Counted from the stretch's first letter, positions 16,463 through 25,226 are shown. The stretch is DNA of 44,321 nt from Rubrivivax sp. (GCA_024641945.1 JAHECD010000025.1:1-44321); one strand, 5' to 3'. Made by a program: numbers and translations. Notes: generated by a model not told the origin, from the letters alone.

Positions 16463-17791
16463 TCAGCGCACCATGCAAGGCCGCTTGGGGTCGAAGGTCC
16501 AGCCGGGGATCAGGTATTGCATCGCGGTGGCATCGTCACGCGCACCGAGGCCGTGCCGCTTGTAGAGCTGGTGCGCCTTCTCGACCTCGGCCATGTCGAG
16601 CTCGACCCCAAGGCCTGGCGCCTTCGGCACCTGCACATGGCCCCCCTCGATGCGCAGGGGCTCCTTGGTCAGGCGCTGGCCGTCCTGCCAGATCCAGTGG
16701 GTGTCGATCGCCGTCACCTTGCCCGGTGCGGCCGCGCCGACGTGGGTGAACATCGCCAGCGAGACGTCGAAATGGTTGTTGGAGTGCGAGCCCCAGGTCA
16801 GCCCCCAGTCCCGGCACGTCTGGGCCACACGCACGCTGCCCGCCATCGTCCAGAAATGCGGATCGGCGAGCGGGATGTCCACGCTCTGGAGCGACAGCGA
16901 ATGGCTGAGCTGGCGCCAATCGGTCGCGACCATGTTCGTCGCCGTCGGCAGCCCGGTGGCGCGGCGGAACTCGGCCATCACCTCGCGCCCGGAGAAGCCG
17001 CCTTCGGCCCCGCACGGGTCTTCGGCATAGGCGACGACACCGCGCATGTCGCGCATCAGGCGGATCGCGTCGTCGAGCAGCCAGCCCCCGTTGGGGTCGA
17101 GCGTGATGCGTGCGCCAGGGAAGCGCTCGTGCAGCGCGACGATGGCCTCGACCTCCGCGTCACCCGCCAGCACGCCGCCCTTGAGCTTGAAGTCGTTGAA
17201 GCCGTAACGCTCGCGCGCGGCCTCGGCCAGACGCACCACCGCTGCAGCGTCCATCGCCTTCTCGTGCCGCAGGCGGAACCAGTCGTCGGCAGCACCGGGC
17301 TCGCTGTCATAGGGCAGGTCGGTCTTCGCGCGGTCGCCCACGTAGAACAGGTAGCCGAGCATCTCGACCGATTCGCGCTGCTGCCCTTCGCCGAGCAGCG
17401 CCGCCACCGGCACGCCCAGGTGCTGGCCGAGCAGGTCGAGCATTGCGCTCTCCACCGCCGTCACCGCATGGATGGTGGTGCGCAGGTCGAAGGTCTGCAA
17501 ACCGCGGCCGCCGGTATCGCGGTCGGCGAACTGCGTGCGCATCGACCGCAGGACCGCCTGCCAGTGGCCAAGTGTCTGGCCGACGACCAGGCCGGCAGCG
17601 TCCTCGAGGGTCTTGCGGATCTTCTCGCCGCCGGGCACCTCGCCGACGCCGGTGCGGCCGTCGCTGTCCGTCAGCACCAGCAGGTTGCGCGTGAAGTAGG
17701 GGCCATGCGCGCCGCTGAGATTGAGAAGCATGCTGTCGCGGCCGGCGACGGGAATTGCGCGCAAGGATCGGACGACAGGGATGTTCGACAT
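16463..17791 (-). CDS. gudD: Glucarate dehydratase
   Basis: 442-aa enolase-superfamily enzyme that dehydrates D-glucarate (and often L-idarate) to 5-keto-4-deoxy-D-glucarate. All active-site residues are present, three positions earlier than in E. coli GudD: Lys202-x-Lys204 in FKLKGG, Asp232 in LDPNGGW, Glu257 in [12 protein letters not shown], Asn286 in ATNM, and His336 in GSHSNNH. It is the first gene of the minus-strand operon. The Bug protein follows after 14 bp. A candidate operator lies 21 bp upstream of its start, at 17813-17825. Confidence 0.95.
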   Translation of the reverse strand: MSNIPVVRSLRAIPVAGRDSMLLNLSGAHGPYFTRNLLVLTDSDGRTGVGEVPGGEKIRKTLEDAAGLVVGQTLGHWQAVLRSMRTQFADRDTGGRGLQTFDLRTTIHAVTAVESAMLDLLGQHLGVPVAALLGEGQQRESVEMLGYLFYVGDRAKTDLPYDSEPGAADDWFRLRHEKAMDAAAVVRLAEAARERYGFNDFKLKGGVLAGDAEVEAIVALHERFPGARITLDPNGGWLLDDAIRLMRDMRGVVAYAEDPCGAEGGFSGREVMAEFRRATGLPTATNMVATDWRQLSHSLSLQSVDIPLADPHFWTMAGSVRVAQTCRDWGLTWGSHSNNHFDVSLAMFTHVGAAAPGKVTAIDTHWIWQDGQRLTKEPLRIEGGHVQVPKAPGLGVELDMAEVEKAHQLYKRHGLGARDDATAMQYLIPGWTFDPKRPCMVR

Positions 17792-17812
17792 GAGATCAGC
17801 CTCTAGTTATCA

Positions 17813-17825
17813 GTCATCGTACAAG
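17813..17825. promoter_or_regulatory. Candidate GntR/FadR-type operator in front of gudD
   Basis: Read on the minus strand the site is CTTGTACGATGAC, which matches 10 of 13 positions of the perfect palindrome found at 18762-18774, including the whole TTGTACGA core. It lies 21-34 bp upstream of the gudD start, where bound repressor would block transcription or initiation. Binding by the neighbouring GntR protein is inferred. Confidence 0.55.
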
Positions 17826-17956
17826 TAGAGACCTTCTAAGGACGAGCAGGGCAAACCCGAGGGCGACCTCTCCGTCCCATCATCCGGGACGTTCGCCGAA
17901 TCGGCCTCGGCCGATGCTGCAAGGGCATCGGCAGATCGGCGAGCGGCGCGACGCGC

Positions 17957-18691
17957 TCATGAAACGCCGGCCTGCGCCGCCCGGCGCCGCCGCTCGCGGC
18001 TGTTGACCAGGTGCGTGCGCATGGCGGCACGCGCAGCGTCCGGATCCTGCGCCGCAATCGCGTCGTAGATGCTTTCGTGCTCGGCATTCACACGCCGCAG
18101 GTAGGTGCGCCGGTCCTCGTCGATCACGTCGGACGGCTCCGGCCTTGCACGCGGGATGATGCGCGTCCCGAGCGAGGCCAGCAGGCTCGCAAAGTGCGCG
18201 TTCTGCGTCGCGCGCGCAATCTCGCCATGGAAACGAAAGTCGGCTCCGACGGCATCCCGCCCGTCCTCGACCGCCTGCGAAAAGTCGTCCAGCGCCGCCC
18301 GCATCACCGCCAGGTTCTGGCTGCTGCGTCGCTGCGCCGCCAGCCCGGCCGACTCGGCCTCGATGCCGATGCGCAGTTCGAGCACGGCAATCACGTCGCG
18401 CAGGGTTTCGAGCTGGCGCGGCCCGATGCGAAACGCGCCGCCCTCGCCCGGGCCGACGACGAAGGTGCCGACACCGTGACGCGTGACGACCAGGCCACCC
18501 GCCTGCAGGCGCGACAGCGCCTCGCGCACCACCGTGCGGCTGACGCCGAACTCGGACATCACCCGGCCCTCGGACGGCAGCTTGTCGCCCGGCGCCAGCA
18601 GCCCTTCGCGGATGCGCGCGCCGAGCGTGTCGACGAGGTCGAAAGCGAGCGGCCGCGTACGCCGACGGGAAATCGATTCGGCTTGATTCAT
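17957..18691 (-). CDS. GntR-family (FadR/FCD subfamily) regulator of uronate/aldarate genes
   Basis: 244-aa regulator. The winged helix-turn-helix occupies residues 14-80 (LGARIREGLLAPGDKLPSEG; FGVSRTVVREALSRLQAGGL; TRHGVGTFVV). The all-helical FCD ligand domain (about 95-235) has the usual metal/acid-binding pattern: Asp and His in FRFHGEIARATQN, and the C-terminal NAEHESIYDAIAAQDPDAARAAMRTHL (given here as the His-containing helix). It lies between the two catabolic operons and diverges from udh. By analogy with ExuR/GudR-type FCD regulators it is probably a repressor released by a uronate, aldarate or pathway keto-acid. Confidence 0.9.
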   Translation of the reverse strand: MNQAESISRRRTRPLAFDLVDTLGARIREGLLAPGDKLPSEGRVMSEFGVSRTVVREALSRLQAGGLVVTRHGVGTFVVGPGEGGAFRIGPRQLETLRDVIAVLELRIGIEAESAGLAAQRRSSQNLAVMRAALDDFSQAVEDGRDAVGADFRFHGEIARATQNAHFASLLASLGTRIIPRARPEPSDVIDEDRRTYLRRVNAEHESIYDAIAAQDPDAARAAMRTHLVNSRERRRRAAQAGVS

Positions 18692-18761
18692 CGTGATCTT
18701 GGTGGAAACCCCGATCCGCAGCGATTGACAGTGCGGGGCGTCTCTTGGAACATCGGTCTAG

Positions 18762-18774
18762 TTGTACGACAACA
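18762..18774. promoter_or_regulatory. Perfect palindromic GntR/FadR-type operator, GTTGT-N3-ACAAC
   Basis: GTTGTACGACAAC is a perfect inverted repeat with an ACG centre, the classic architecture of FadR-subfamily operators. It lies in the 169-bp gap between the divergent GntR gene (start 18691) and udh (start 18861), so one bound dimer could control both the regulator and the udh-dctPQM-lactonase operon. The match to the site before gudD supports a shared regulon. Confidence 0.7.
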
Positions 18775-18860
18775 CACAAGCTGGCGCAAGAGGGGCATCC
18801 CAAAGGCGGCCAGCGATGCCCACGCTACCGCCCCATGGCACGAACCCGACCGACCGACCG

Positions 18861-19679
18861 ATGACCACCGCCGCCACCACCACCCTCCGCTTCGGCCGCC
18901 TGCTGCTCACCGGCGCCGCAGGCGGGCTGGGCAAGGTCCTGCGACCGCGCCTCAAGGCGTGCTGCGACATCCTTCGTGTGAGCGATATCGCCGACCTGGG
19001 CACGGCAGCACCCGGCGAGGAAGTGCGCCCCGCGCCGCTGCAGGACAAGGCCGCCGTGATGGCGCTGCTCGAGGGCGTCGAGGCGGTGATCCACCTCGGC
19101 GGGGTGAGCACCGAGCATGCCTTCGAGGTGGTTCTGCCCGCCAACATCGTGGGCACGTACCACGTGTACGAGGCGGCCCGCGTGCACGGCACCAGACGCA
19201 TCGTCTTCGCGAGTTCGAACCACGTCACTGGCTTCTACAAGCAGAGCGAAACGATCGACGCCACGCAGCCTCAGCGGCCCGACGGCTACTACGGCCTGAG
19301 CAAGGCGTTCGGTGAAAACCTCGCGCAGTTCTACTGGGACCGCTACGGCATCGAGACCGTCAGCCTGCGCATCGGCTCGTCGTTCCCCGAGCCGACCGAC
19401 CGGCGCATGCTCGCCTCCTGGTTGAGCTACGACGACATGGAGCGGCTGGTGATCGCCGCGCTGTCGGCGCCGGTGGTCGAGCACACCGTCGTCTACGGCA
19501 TGAGCGACAACCCGCTCACCTGGTGGGACAACACACCCGCGCGCCACATCGGGTACCGGCCGCAGGACAGCAGCGCGACCCATCGCGCCGGTGTCGAAGC
19601 GCGCCAGCCCCACGTCGATCCGAAAAACCCCGTCGCCATCTACCAAGGCGGCGGCTTCGTCACCAAGGGGCCGTTCTGA
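18861..19679 (+). CDS. udh: Uronate dehydrogenase
   Basis: 272-aa NAD-dependent short-chain-type enzyme that oxidises D-galacturonate or D-glucuronate to the aldarolactone, the first step of the oxidative uronate pathway. Rossmann motif LLLTGAAGGLGKVLRP (about 15-30); active-site Ser in VFASSNHVTGFY; catalytic Tyr144 and Lys148 in DGYYGLSK; and the Udh-typical RIGSSFPEPTDRRML. The length agrees with known Udh (about 265 aa). ATG 18861 is chosen because the fold starts just after it; ATG 18816 is in frame but adds a Pro-rich non-conserved tail and comes closer to the operator. It is the first gene of the plus-strand operon. Confidence 0.93.
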   Translation: MTTAATTTLRFGRLLLTGAAGGLGKVLRPRLKACCDILRVSDIADLGTAAPGEEVRPAPLQDKAAVMALLEGVEAVIHLGGVSTEHAFEVVLPANIVGTYHVYEAARVHGTRRIVFASSNHVTGFYKQSETIDATQPQRPDGYYGLSKAFGENLAQFYWDRYGIETVSLRIGSSFPEPTDRRMLASWLSYDDMERLVIAALSAPVVEHTVVYGMSDNPLTWWDNTPARHIGYRPQDSSATHRAGVEARQPHVDPKNPVAIYQGGGFVTKGPF

Positions 19680-19716
19680 GCCCCACCCCTCGTCCGTTTC
19701 ATCCCAGGAGACATTC

Positions 19717-20691
19717 ATGAATATCCGTCGCACCCTGATCGCCGCCTCGGTCGCCCTGAGCCTCGTGCCTGCGCTGCCGGCGCTGGCCCAGACCCTGAAG
19801 GCGGCCGACACCCACCCGGCCGGCTACCCCACCGTGGTCGCCGTCGAGAACATGGGCAAGCGGCTCGAAGCCGCCACCAACGGCCGCATGAAGATCCAGA
19901 TGTTCCCGGGCGCCGTGCTCGGACAGGAAAAGGAGACCGTCGAGCAGACGCAGATCGGCGCGATCCAGATCGCCCGCATCTCGCTCGGCGTGATCGGGCC
20001 GGTCGTGCCGGAGGTCGATGTCTTCAACATGCCCTTCGTCTTCCGCGACATCGCACACATGCGCGCCGTGATCGACGGCCCCATCGGCGACGAGCTGCTG
20101 CAGAAGGTCACCGACAGCCCCGCCAAGCTGGTCGGCCTGGGCTGGATGGACGGTGGCGCGCGCAGCCTGTACACCAAGAAGCCGGTGCATACGCCGGCCG
20201 ACCTGAAGGGCCAGAAGGTGCGCATGATGGGCAACCCGCTGTTCGTCGACACGATGAACGCGATGGGCGGCAACGGCATCGCGATGTCCTACGGCGAGGT
20301 GTTCACCGCGCTGCAGACGGGCGTGATCGACGGCGCCGAGAACAACCCGCCGAGCTACTTCACGGCGAACCACTACAACACGCCGGCCAAGTACTACGCG
20401 CAGACCAACCACCTCATCATCCCGGAGATCCTGGTGATGTCGAAGGTGAGCTGGGACAAGCTGTCGCCGGCCGACCAGGCGCTGGTGAAAAAATCCGCGC
20501 GCGAGGCGCAGCTCGACCAACGTGCGCTGTGGGACAAGAGCGTGGCCGACTACACCGCCAAGCTCAAGGCCGCCGGCATCGAGTTCATCCCGGTCGACCA
20601 GAAGGTCTTCTTCGACGCCACCGCGCCGGTGCGCGCCAAGTACGGTGCCAAGTTCACCGACCTGATGAAGCGCATCGGCGACGTCAAGTAA
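19717..20691 (+). CDS. dctP: TRAP transporter solute-binding protein DctP
   Basis: 324-aa periplasmic receptor. Signal peptide at residues 1-23 (LIAASVALSLVPALPALA), then LKAADTHPAGYPTV. Family features include ADLKGQKVRMMGNPLF with the ligand-carboxylate Arg, SYGEVFTALQTGVIDGAENNP, and YYAQTNHLIIPEILVMS. It delivers a carboxylated sugar acid to DctQM; the neighbours (udh, lactonase, gudD) point to uronate or aldarate. A strong ribosome site (CAGGAG) lies seven bases before the ATG. It is 37 bp after udh, and a strong hairpin follows it. Confidence 0.94.
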   Translation: MNIRRTLIAASVALSLVPALPALAQTLKAADTHPAGYPTVVAVENMGKRLEAATNGRMKIQMFPGAVLGQEKETVEQTQIGAIQIARISLGVIGPVVPEVDVFNMPFVFRDIAHMRAVIDGPIGDELLQKVTDSPAKLVGLGWMDGGARSLYTKKPVHTPADLKGQKVRMMGNPLFVDTMNAMGGNGIAMSYGEVFTALQTGVIDGAENNPPSYFTANHYNTPAKYYAQTNHLIIPEILVMSKVSWDKLSPADQALVKKSAREAQLDQRALWDKSVADYTAKLKAAGIEFIPVDQKVFFDATAPVRAKYGAKFTDLMKRIGDVK

Positions 20692-20701
20692 AGCCCGCGC
20701 G

Positions 20702-20728
20702 GGCCGGCGGCGCGCGCTGCCGCCGGCC
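20702..20728 (+). promoter_or_regulatory. Strong stem-loop between dctP and dctQ
   Basis: A perfect 10-bp GC stem (20702-20711 paired with 20719-20728) with a seven-base loop starts ten bases after the dctP stop, with no T-run after it. Such hairpins after binding-protein genes usually protect the upstream mRNA or cause partial termination, giving more binding protein than membrane subunits. The role here is inferred from position. Confidence 0.5.
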
Positions 20729-20801
20729 GGCCTGACGGCACCGTGCCTCCGGCGGGTCGCCCGCGGAGCGCCGTCCATACCCGCCCCACACGTCGACGAC
20801 C

Positions 20802-21329
20802 ATGGCCGAAACCTTCCACCGCTTCAACGACCGCGTCTACCTCGCCTGCATGTGGATCTCGGGGCTGTCCATCCTCGTGATGGCGCTCGTCATTCCCTGG
20901 GGCATCTTCGCGCGCTACGTGCTCGGCACCGGCTCGCAATGGCCGGAGCCGGTGGCGATCCAGCTGATGGTGCTGTTCACCTTCCTGGGCGCTGCGGTGA
21001 GCTACCGCGCCGGCGCGCACATCGCCGTCGCGATGCTGACCGACCGGTTGCCCGAGGCCGCGCGGCACGTGCTGCGCGGCGCGGTTCACCTGTGCATGCT
21101 CGCCGTGGCCGTCTACACCGTGGTCAAGGGCACGCGCCTGTGCCTGGAGACCTGGAACCAGGTGATCGGACAGCTGCCCTGGCTGCGTGTGGGCATCACC
21201 TACATGCCGGTGCCCATCGGCGGCGCGGTGACGGCGCTCTTCGTGCTCGAGCACATCTTCTTCGGCAGCCAGCAATCGCGGCCCATCGTCACCTTCGACC
21301 ACGTCGTCGAAGAAACCGGAGCCGCGTGA
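20802..21329 (+). CDS. dctQ: TRAP transporter small permease DctQ
   Basis: 175-aa inner-membrane subunit with four predicted helices: about 17-38 (MWISGLSILVMALVIPWGIF), 50-70 (VAIQLMVLFTFLGAAVSY), 88-108 (LRGAVHLCMLAVAVYTVV) and 130-152 (ITYMPVPIGGAVTALFVLEH). The GTGSQWPEPVAIQL segment between helices 1 and 2 is the usual DctQ pattern. It works in a complex with DctM. Its stop shares one base with the dctM start (TGATG), so the two are coupled. Confidence 0.92.
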   Translation: MAETFHRFNDRVYLACMWISGLSILVMALVIPWGIFARYVLGTGSQWPEPVAIQLMVLFTFLGAAVSYRAGAHIAVAMLTDRLPEAARHVLRGAVHLCMLAVAVYTVVKGTRLCLETWNQVIGQLPWLRVGITYMPVPIGGAVTALFVLEHIFFGSQQSRPIVTFDHVVEETGAA

Positions 21330-22612
21330 TGGATGCCTTCGTGTTGCTCGGATCGTTTGCGCTGCTGATGCTGATCGGCATGCCGGTGGCCTATGCGATG
21401 GGCCTGGCCGCGCTGATCGGTGCGCTGTGGATCGACATCCCGATCGACGCCGTGATGATCCAGATCGCCGCCGGCGTCAACAAGTTCTCGCTGCTCGCGA
21501 TCCCGTTCTTCGTGCTCGCCGGCGCCATCATGGCCGAAGGCGGCATGTCGCGCCGGCTGGTCAATTTCGCCGGCGTGCTGGTGGGCTTCATCCGCGGCGG
21601 GCTGTCGCTCGTGAACATCCTGGCGTCCACCTTCTTCGGCGCGATCTCGGGTTCGTCGATGGCCGATACCGCGTCGATCGGCTCGGTGCTGATCCCCGAG
21701 ATGTCGCGCAAGGGCTACCCGCGTGCCTTCGCCACCGCCGTCACGGTCAGCGGCTCGGTGCAGGCGATCCTGATCCCGCCCTCGCACAACGCGATCATCT
21801 ATTCGCTCGCCGCCGGCGGCACGGTGTCGATCGCCGCGCTGTTCGTCGCCGGCGTGCTGCCGGGGCTGCTGCTCGGCCTGACGCTGGCCTGCCTGTGCCT
21901 GGTCATCGCGCGCAAGCAGAACTTCCCGCGCGGCGAGCGCATCCCGCTGCGACAGGCACTGAAGATCTGCGTCGAAGCGCTGTGGGGTCTGATGACGATG
22001 TTCATCATCCTCGGCGGCATCCTTTCGGGTGTCTTCACGGCCACCGAATCCGCCGCGGTGGCGGTGGTGTGGGCCTTCTTCGTCACGATGTTCGTCTACC
22101 GCGACTACAGTTGGCACGACCTGCCCAAGCTCATGCACCGCACGGTGAAGACGCTGACGATCGTGATGATCCTGATCGGATTCGCGGCCGCCTTCGGCTA
22201 CATCATGACGCTGATGCAGATCCCGCAGCAGATCACGGCCGCCTTCACCGGCGTGTCGAACCAGCCGTGGGTCATCCTGCTGATGATCAACGTGCTGCTG
22301 CTGCTGCTGGGCACGCTGATGGACATGGCGCCGCTGATCCTGATCATGACGCCGATCCTGCTGCCGGTGGCCAAATCGATCGGCGTGGACCCGGTGCACT
22401 TCGGCATGATCATGATGGTCAACCTCGGCATGGGCCTGATCACGCCGCCGGTGGGCGGCGTGCTCTTCGTCGGCGCGGCAATCGCCAAGTTGCCGATCGA
22501 GCAGGTGACTCGGGCGTTGTTGCCGTTCTTCGGCGCGATGCTGCTCGTGCTCGCCGCGGTGACCTACATTCCCGCGGTATCCATGTGGCTGCCAGGAGTC
22601 TTTGGCCTATGA
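21329..22612 (+). CDS. dctM: TRAP transporter large permease DctM
   Basis: 427-aa sodium-driven membrane subunit with about 12 helices. Recognisable motifs are LLMLIGMPVAYAMGLAAL near the N terminus, PFFVLAGAIMAEGGMSRRLV, the first scoop-like stretch STFFGAISGSSMADTASIGS (Na+-site Ser/Thr residues), LIPPSHNAIIYSLAAGGTVS, and near the C terminus VNLGMGLITPPVGGVLFVG. Length and motif order match the family. It overlaps the lactonase gene by four bases (ATGA). Confidence 0.95.
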   Translation: MDAFVLLGSFALLMLIGMPVAYAMGLAALIGALWIDIPIDAVMIQIAAGVNKFSLLAIPFFVLAGAIMAEGGMSRRLVNFAGVLVGFIRGGLSLVNILASTFFGAISGSSMADTASIGSVLIPEMSRKGYPRAFATAVTVSGSVQAILIPPSHNAIIYSLAAGGTVSIAALFVAGVLPGLLLGLTLACLCLVIARKQNFPRGERIPLRQALKICVEALWGLMTMFIILGGILSGVFTATESAAVAVVWAFFVTMFVYRDYSWHDLPKLMHRTVKTLTIVMILIGFAAAFGYIMTLMQIPQQITAAFTGVSNQPWVILLMINVLLLLLGTLMDMAPLILIMTPILLPVAKSIGVDPVHFGMIMMVNLGMGLITPPVGGVLFVGAAIAKLPIEQVTRALLPFFGAMLLVLAAVTYIPAVSMWLPGVFGL

Positions 22613-23604
22613 CCGTGCCCTCCAACGTTCCGTTCATCCCCAACAGCCGGCTGCCCGACCCGCGCATCGAGATCCTGGACGACCGCGCGCTCGCGCTGCG
22701 GCTGTTGTCGGGCACGGTCGAGCAGCTCGCAAGCGGCTTCTACTGGGCCGAAGGGCCGCAGTGGTTCGGCGACGGGCGTTATCTGCTGTTCAGCGACATC
22801 CCGAACAACCGCATCCTGCGCTGGGACGACTGCTCGGGCGCGTTGAGCGAATTCCGCAACCCCAGCAACCACGCCAATGGCCTGGCGCGCGACCATCTCG
22901 GCCGGCTGCTCGCCTGCGAGCACCTCACGCGGCGTGTCACGCGCACCGAGTACGACGGGCGGATCACGGTGCTCGCCGATGCGTTCGACGGCAAGCGCCT
23001 GAATTCGCCGAACGACATCGTCTGCCAGCAGCATGGCGCAGGCCGCGGCGCGGTCTGGTTCACCGACCCGCCGTTCGGCATCCTCGGCTGGTGGGAGGGC
23101 GAGCCGGCGACACCCGAGCTGCCGCACGGCGTCTACCGCATCGACCCCGCGAGTGGCAAGCTCGCGATGGTGCTCGACGACCTGCAGGGCTCCAACGGCC
23201 TGGCCTTCAACCCCGACGAGAGCGTGATGTACGTGGTGGAGAGCCGTGCGACGCCACACCGCAAGATCTGGGCATACGACGTGGTCACCACCGCCAAGGG
23301 CGCGAAGCTGAAGAACAAGCGCCTGTACGTCGATGCCGGCGGGCCGGGTGCATACGACGGCATCGCGGTGGACGTCCAAGGCAATGTGTGGTGCGGCTTC
23401 GGCAGCGGCGGCGCACCGGGTGCGGACCTCGAAGCGCTCGACGGCGTGCGCGTCTACGACCGCGACGGCCGCCCGCTCGCGCAGGTCCACCTGCCCGAGC
23501 GCTGCGCCAACCTGTGCTTCGGCGGGCGCCACCGCAACCGCCTGTTCATGGCGGCCAGCCATTCGCTGTACGCGCTGTACGTCAACGTGCGCGGCGCGGC
23601 CTGA
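22609..23604 (+). CDS. SMP-30/gluconolactonase-family lactonase, probably aldarolactonase
   Basis: 331-aa six-bladed beta-propeller hydrolase. Metal ligands expected for the family are visible: Glu48 in [10 protein letters not shown], Asn in [10 protein letters not shown], and Asn/Asp in [12 protein letters not shown]. The [13 protein letters not shown] blade is also typical. In this operon it should open the galactaro- or glucaro-lactone released by Udh, giving the aldarate used by GudD. Cycloisomerase-type Gci enzymes do a related job but belong to the enolase superfamily, so they are excluded. It is the last gene of the udh operon, coupled to dctM. Confidence 0.88.
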   Translation: MTVPSNVPFIPNSRLPDPRIEILDDRALALRLLSGTVEQLASGFYWAEGPQWFGDGRYLLFSDIPNNRILRWDDCSGALSEFRNPSNHANGLARDHLGRLLACEHLTRRVTRTEYDGRITVLADAFDGKRLNSPNDIVCQQHGAGRGAVWFTDPPFGILGWWEGEPATPELPHGVYRIDPASGKLAMVLDDLQGSNGLAFNPDESVMYVVESRATPHRKIWAYDVVTTAKGAKLKNKRLYVDAGGPGAYDGIAVDVQGNVWCGFGSGGAPGADLEALDGVRVYDRDGRPLAQVHLPERCANLCFGGRHRNRLFMAASHSLYALYVNVRGAA

Positions 23605-23652
23605 CGCGGCACCGACGCGCCAGCGCCTTCCGGCCCGCCCTTGTGGCACAGG

Positions 23653-23681
23653 GGCACCCACCCCTGAACCCGGGGGGTGCC
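23653..23681 (+). terminator. Possible terminator hairpin after the udh operon
   Basis: GGCACCC (23653-23659) pairs with GGGTGCC (23675-23681) around a 15-base loop that can pair further through its C and G runs. It lies about 50 bp after the lactonase stop and 120 bp before the next gene. There is no clear T-run, so termination strength is uncertain. Confidence 0.4.
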
Positions 23682-23803
23682 AGCCAGCGGCAACCTGCCG
23701 ACACTCTGCCCGCGGCCCTCGAGTTAACAAGAGACCGTCGAGCAGGGGCGCATCGCGACGACAACGTCGCGATCGGTCCTTACACACCTTCGAGGAACAC
23801 ACG

Positions 23804-24442
23804 ATGAACATGTCTCGTCTCTATCTCGGCCTGGCCGGCGCTGCCCTGCTCGCGGCCACCGGTGCACACGCGGCATCGCCGGCCTCGGTGCTCGGCGACA
23901 GCTTCAGCGTCGATGCGGTCGTCGACGGCAGTCCGAGCACCCTGGCCGTGCCCGGCATCGCGGCCACCGGTGCGGACTCGCGCTATGCGCCGAACGCCTA
24001 CGCGGTGAGCCAAGCAACCAATTTCGCAGTCTCGTGGGTCGACGGTGACTCCTTCGACCTGGCCATTCTGGCCAACGAGGAAGCCTTCTTTGCCAGCTAT
24101 CTGGGTGTCGCGACCATCACCGTCGCAGGCCTCGATTTCATGGCGGACGGCATGCCGGTCGACATCGTCGGCGCCACGTTCAACGAGGCCGCGGGCGACT
24201 TCACCGGCTACCTCGCCGGCCCCGAAAACCCGACGGGGTCGCCGCGTCCCGTCGGGCCGGACATCGTCGTGACGGCCCATTCGGTCCAGATCACGTGGAC
24301 GGACTATTCGGCACAGTTGGTCGGCGACCAGGCGATCATGCGGTTCGACGTGCAGACCGCCGCCGTGCCGGAGCCGGCGTCGGTGGCGATGTGGCTGCTG
24401 GGTATCGGCGGCCTGGGCCTGATGCGCCGCCGCCGGGCCTGA
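23804..24442 (+). CDS. PEP-CTERM sorting-domain protein
   Basis: 212-aa exported protein of unknown function. The signal peptide is residues 1-23 (LYLGLAGAALLAATGAHA, cleavage near AHA). The middle is low in charge and rich in Ala, Asp, Thr and Val, likely beta. The C-terminus has the full PEP-CTERM signal: VPEPASVAMW, a hydrophobic helix LLGIGGLGLM and the basic RRRR-A end. Such proteins are processed by exosortase and linked to the outer surface or extracellular polymer; no exosortase gene is in this window. A GAGGA ribosome site (23792-23796) supports the ATG at 23804. It stands alone and converges with flgF. Confidence 0.88.
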   Translation: MNMSRLYLGLAGAALLAATGAHAASPASVLGDSFSVDAVVDGSPSTLAVPGIAATGADSRYAPNAYAVSQATNFAVSWVDGDSFDLAILANEEAFFASYLGVATITVAGLDFMADGMPVDIVGATFNEAAGDFTGYLAGPENPTGSPRPVGPDIVVTAHSVQITWTDYSAQLVGDQAIMRFDVQTAAVPEPASVAMWLLGIGGLGLMRRRRA

Positions 24443-24485
24443 GCGAAACGCGGGCGGCGCGCGTCGGCGCGCGGCCCGATGCCTC

Positions 24486-24502
24486 GACCCGCGCTGCGGG
24501 TC
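24486..24502 (-). terminator. Hairpin at the end of the flgBCDEF transcript
   Basis: GACCCGC and GCGGGTC form a perfect 7-bp stem with a three-base loop, overlapping the flgF stop by two bases. A second GC-rich inverted repeat follows at about 24451-24477. Neither has a T-run. The position at the end of the last flg gene suggests a 3' end or stabiliser. Confidence 0.35.
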
Positions 24503-25226
24503 AGGGCGCCAGCAGCTTGGCGGCGGCCTGTTCCTTCTGCTCGGCGCTCTGCAGCATCTTCATCTGGTGTTCGAACTGGCGTGCCGCCGAGATCATCGAC
24601 ACCATGGTCTCGATCGCGCTCACGTTGGAGCCTTCGAGCGCGCCGCCTTGCAGCCGTGCATTGCCGTCGGCCGGCAGCGGATCGCCCTCGGCCGCACGGA
24701 ACAGTCCATCCTCGCCGCGCTGCAGTGGGGCTTCGGAGGTGACGAGCTTGAGGCGGCCCACGGTCTGCGGCCGGCCGTTGCCGACCTTGGTGCTGACGGT
24801 GCCGTCGTTGGCGATGTCGATCGCCGCGTTGGCGGGCACGCTGATCGGCCCGCCGTCGCCCAGCACCTGGCGGCCCGCCACGTCGACGAGCAGGCCTTCG
24901 GCATTCACGTCGAGCGCGCCGGCGCGGGTGTACGCCTCGGTGCCGTCGAGCGCCTGCACGGCGAGCCAGGCGTTGCCCTTCATCGCCACGTCGAGGTTGC
25001 GGCCCGTCGCCTGCACGACGCCAGGTTGCCCGTTGTAGCCGACGGTCGTCTCCAGCGCATAGACCCGCGTGCTCGCACCGTCGCCCTGCACCGGCACGGC
25101 GCGGAAGGCGGCGAGCTCGGCACGAAAGCCATTCGTCGAGACGTTCGCCAGGTTGTGCGCGAGCACCTCCTGCCGCTGCATCGTCGCCTTTGCGGCCGAC
25201 ATCGACAGGTAGATCAGGCGGTCCAT
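24501..25226 (-). CDS. flgF: Flagellar basal-body rod protein FlgF
   Basis: 241-aa proximal rod subunit exported by the flagellar type III system. The N-terminal rod motif (MDRLIYLSMSAAKATMQRQE, then AHNLANVSTNGFRAE) separates it from FlgG, and the C-terminal motif GALEGSNVSAIETMVSMISAARQFEHQMKM is present. The length is normal. It is the last gene of flgBCDEF, 19 bp after flgE. The expected next gene, flgG, is absent; a PEP-CTERM gene on the other strand follows instead. Confidence 0.93.
   Translation of the reverse strand: MDRLIYLSMSAAKATMQRQEVLAHNLANVSTNGFRAELAAFRAVPVQGDGASTRVYALETTVGYNGQPGVVQATGRNLDVAMKGNAWLAVQALDGTEAYTRAGALDVNAEGLLVDVAGRQVLGDGGPISVPANAAIDIANDGTVSTKVGNGRPQTVGRLKLVTSEAPLQRGEDGLFRAAEGDPLPADGNARLQGGALEGSNVSAIETMVSMISAARQFEHQMKMLQSAEQKEQAAAKLLAP

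Noticed and set aside
18816..18860. Longer udh start at ATG 18816
   Set aside because: The added residues are Pro/Thr-rich and not conserved; the Rossmann fold begins just after the ATG at 18861.
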